A DNA stretch of 6,528 nucleotides from an uncultured Bdellovibrio sp. GTDB lineage: Bacteria > Bdellovibrionota > Bdellovibrionia > Bdellovibrionales > Bdellovibrionaceae. Shown in pieces: positions 5,371 to 6,528 of this stretch. The stretch's first letter is position 1. Each line of letters starts with the position of its first letter. The notes beneath the pieces are model-generated. The model was not told where the DNA came from. It did not search any database and saw only the letters and a program-made list of their open reading frames with translations. The position numbers and the translations under genes were made by a program. The DNA lies in the NCBI GenBank assembly GCA_937871355.1, contig CALMPX010000022.1, positions 1-6,528 on the forward strand, given 5' to 3'.

Positions 5371-5802
5371 TTAAGGTGATTTTAACGATTTATCTTTTGA
5401 ACCATTAACCGCGCGTTGACTCTCTGTCTTATCAGCCACAGCTTTTATGCGCGCTTGAACTTCGGGACTGAGTGATTTGGTAAAGGCCTCTGGGTTAGCC
5501 AGGGCTTTTTTTAAGATCTCCTGCATTTTCGCTGGATCTTCTTTACCATCTTTTGCTAACTGAGCCATTATATCTGCACTGATACTATAGAGTTCTTCTT
5601 TAGAGGCCTTATCTCCGCCGACCGCTTGGCCAGCAAAGGTATCGGCTTGTTTAGCTTTTTCATCCTTTTTAAATAGATCCTCACGCTTTTGTTCGTTCTT
5701 TAAAAACGCCTGGGCCTCTGCCACTGGATCTCCCTCTTCTTGAGCTTGAGCTAAAGAAATTGATAAAAGACCGGCCACTAAGAATAAAAAGATATTTTTC
5801 AT
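5371..5802 (-). CDS. Exported Lys/Ala/Glu-rich helical protein of unknown function
   Basis: The 143-residue product has a clear Sec signal peptide (residues 1-20, MKN then a hydrophobic core) with an AQA cleavage site before Gln21. The mature protein is highly charged, lacks Cys and Trp, and is predicted almost wholly helical. It contains EAQAFLKNEQKREDLFKKDE (29-48), a middle part around EELYSISADIMAQLAKDGKE (69-88), and a Lys/Ser-rich end. It would be periplasmic or released, since no lipobox or second membrane segment is seen. No family is recognised. The ATG at 5800-5802 has no properly spaced Shine-Dalgarno. A perfect TATAAT lies only five bases upstream. It is transcribed divergently from the tRNA-Leu gene. 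Confidence 0.8.
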   Translation of the reverse strand: MKNIFLFLVAGLLSISLAQAQEEGDPVAEAQAFLKNEQKREDLFKKDEKAKQADTFAGQAVGGDKASKEELYSISADIMAQLAKDGKEDPAKMQEILKKALANPEAFTKSLSPEVQARIKAVADKTESQRAVNGSKDKSLKSP

Positions 5803-5807
5803 ACCCT

Positions 5808-5813
5808 ATTATA
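5808..5813 (-). promoter_or_regulatory. TATAAT -10 box immediately before the 143-residue gene (leaderless?)
   Basis: TATAAT (5813-5808, minus) is separated from the ATG by AGGGT, so the expected transcription start coincides with the A of the start codon. No convincing -35 lies 16-18 bases upstream. A second TATAAT at 5849-5844 could instead give a leader of about 35 bases. Which of the two is used cannot be decided from sequence. Confidence 0.4.
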
Positions 5814-5874
5814 TCGGCTGCCTTAAGACAGGGCTTTATTTTAATTATAAAATCTCAAAGTAAGACATCAGGGT

Positions 5875-5903
5875 TTGACTGTTTAACGCGGTTTTGTTTT
5901 AAT
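5875..5903 (+). promoter_or_regulatory. Sigma70-type promoter of tRNA-Leu
   Basis: TTGACT (5875-5880) and TTTAAT (5898-5903) are separated by exactly 17 bases, each matching consensus at five of six positions. Transcription would start near 5910, about 14 bases before the mature tRNA. This is the best promoter in the window, as expected for a stable RNA. Confidence 0.75.
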
Positions 5904-5923
5904 CTCCGTGGATCATTCCGGAT

Positions 5924-6008
5924 GCGCGGATGGTGGAATTGGTAGACACGTGCGCTTGAGGTGCGTAAGCCGAAAGGTGTGGGGGTTCAAGTCCCCCTTC
6001 GCGCACCA
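5924..6008 (+). tRNA. tRNA-Leu (anticodon GAG)
   Basis: The 85-nt gene folds as a class II tRNA. The 7-bp acceptor stem is GCGCGGA with TTCGCGC. The D arm is of the leucine type (TGGTGGAATTGGTAGACA). The anticodon stem TGCGC/GCGTA encloses loop TTGAGGT with anticodon GAG at 5958-5960, reading CUU and CUC codons. A variable arm GCC-GAAA-GGT (5969-5978) and a T stem GGGGG/CCCCC with loop TTCAAGT follow. Discriminator A6005 and an encoded CCA (6006-6008) complete it. The long variable arm, discriminator A and anticodon all agree with leucine. No clear intrinsic terminator follows in the 91 bases before the next gene. Confidence 0.97.
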
Positions 6009-6099
6009 AATTTAAACTAACTGGCTATTTTGGTAAAAAATGCCTGTCTAAAATATAACATCTATTAGCACCCGACTCGTTCCTATAGAATCACGGTCG

Positions 6100-6528
6100 A
6101 TGAAGTTTCAATATCTACTTATTCTTTTTTTTCTAAGTTTTAGTTTTTCAGCTCGTTCGCAAGTGAACGAGAATGGACAGCTTATTATTAAGAATGTCGA
6201 TGTTATGACTTGGCCAAAAGATATTTCGGCAACAGATGTTCTTGATATCTATATTGAGATGATCAATTCTGATCCCGAAGCAAATCTATTTCTTAATCAA
6301 GTAAACAAAAAGCTACAAGACCACGGCATCAGCCACGTAAGAGATATTTTTCAATACTGCCCGGGAGAATCCAAAGGCAACGCAGCCGCCTTCTTTTCGC
6401 AAGGAGCAAATGTCGTTGAAACAAGAGTTTCAATTCCTGGATTGTCAGAAAATCCCTGGTCAGAGTCTTCGGTTGCAAAACAGAAAGCTGGATTTTCATC
6501 AGAAGTTATTAAAATGCCTTTTATTGAG
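6100..6528 (+). CDS. Exported protein of unknown function, N-terminal part (runs off window)
   Basis: An open frame of 143 codons runs from the ATG at 6100-6102 to the window edge without a stop. The first ~18-21 residues (MKFQYLLILFFLSFSFSARS) form a typical signal peptide, followed by QVNENGQLIIKNVDVMTWPK. The mature part has the phrases ISATDVLDIYIEMINSDPEA and LQDHGISHVRDIFQYCPGES, mixed helix and strand, and one Cys in FQYC. I recognise no family. Codon use and the signal peptide argue strongly that it is a real gene. No Shine-Dalgarno is evident. TATAGA (6084-6089) lies 10 bases before the ATG and could be the -10 of a nearly leaderless mRNA. Alternatively, transcription may continue from the tRNA promoter. 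Confidence 0.8.
   Translation, partial: MKFQYLLILFFLSFSFSARSQVNENGQLIIKNVDVMTWPKDISATDVLDIYIEMINSDPEANLFLNQVNKKLQDHGISHVRDIFQYCPGESKGNAAAFFSQGANVVETRVSIPGLSENPWSESSVAKQKAGFSSEVIKMPFIE

Noticed and set aside
5760..5945. Plus-strand open frame ending in the tRNA gene
   Set aside because: It overlaps the signal-peptide region of the minus-strand gene, the tRNA promoter and the tRNA itself, so it cannot be a sensible coding gene.
6020..6043. Possible tRNA terminator hairpin GGC...GCC
   Set aside because: Only three G/C pairs, two mismatches, and no T-tract after it, so it is too weak to call.

Overview
The window is an A+T-rich bacterial chromosome segment that runs in the order queA / tgt / yajC / secD on the minus strand. 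This is the classical queuosine-plus-Sec-translocase cluster of Gram-negative bacteria. Small lipoproteins and exported proteins of no recognised family, the gene order and the low G+C would suit a Bdellovibrionota-type (predatory or related 'delta-like') bacterium. That assignment is an inference from general familiarity, not from a database match. The first ~36 bases are not genomic: they look like a fusion of Illumina TruSeq adapter pieces, so the left edge is an assembly end and the secD gene is cut there.

Layout from left to right: adapter (1-36); 3'-truncated secD (37-840, -); yajC (870-1238, -); tgt (1302-2459, -) with its own promoter (2481-2509); a strong hairpin terminator (2518-2550); a toxin-antitoxin-like pair of overlapping genes (2606-3269, -) with an inverted repeat at its 5' end; queA (3397-4404, -); a small putative lipoprotein (4430-4870, -); an intrinsic terminator (4905-4927, -) belonging to a 38-residue membrane peptide gene (4970-5086, -); a possibly decayed small exported-protein gene (5112-5325, -); an unknown exported protein (5371-5802, -); a divergent tRNA-Leu(GAG) (5924-6008, +) with a good sigma70-type promoter; and the 5' part of an unknown exported-protein gene (6100 to window end, +).

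Functionally, QueA and Tgt are two steps of queuosine tRNA modification, and YajC and SecD are accessory subunits of the Sec translocase. The toxin-antitoxin-like pair sits exactly between queA and tgt, two genes that are often adjacent, and brings its own regulatory repeat and terminator. Tgt-yajC-secD therefore appears to run from a separate promoter squeezed between that terminator and the tgt start codon. Several first-of-transcript genes lack a visible Shine-Dalgarno sequence and have a TATA-like box only a few bases before the start codon, which suggests leaderless or nearly leaderless mRNAs. Internal and overlapping genes have good Shine-Dalgarno sequences. No CRISPR array, insertion sequence or large novel system is visible. 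The least explained items are the toxin-like protein, the 38-residue membrane peptide and the two unknown exported proteins.
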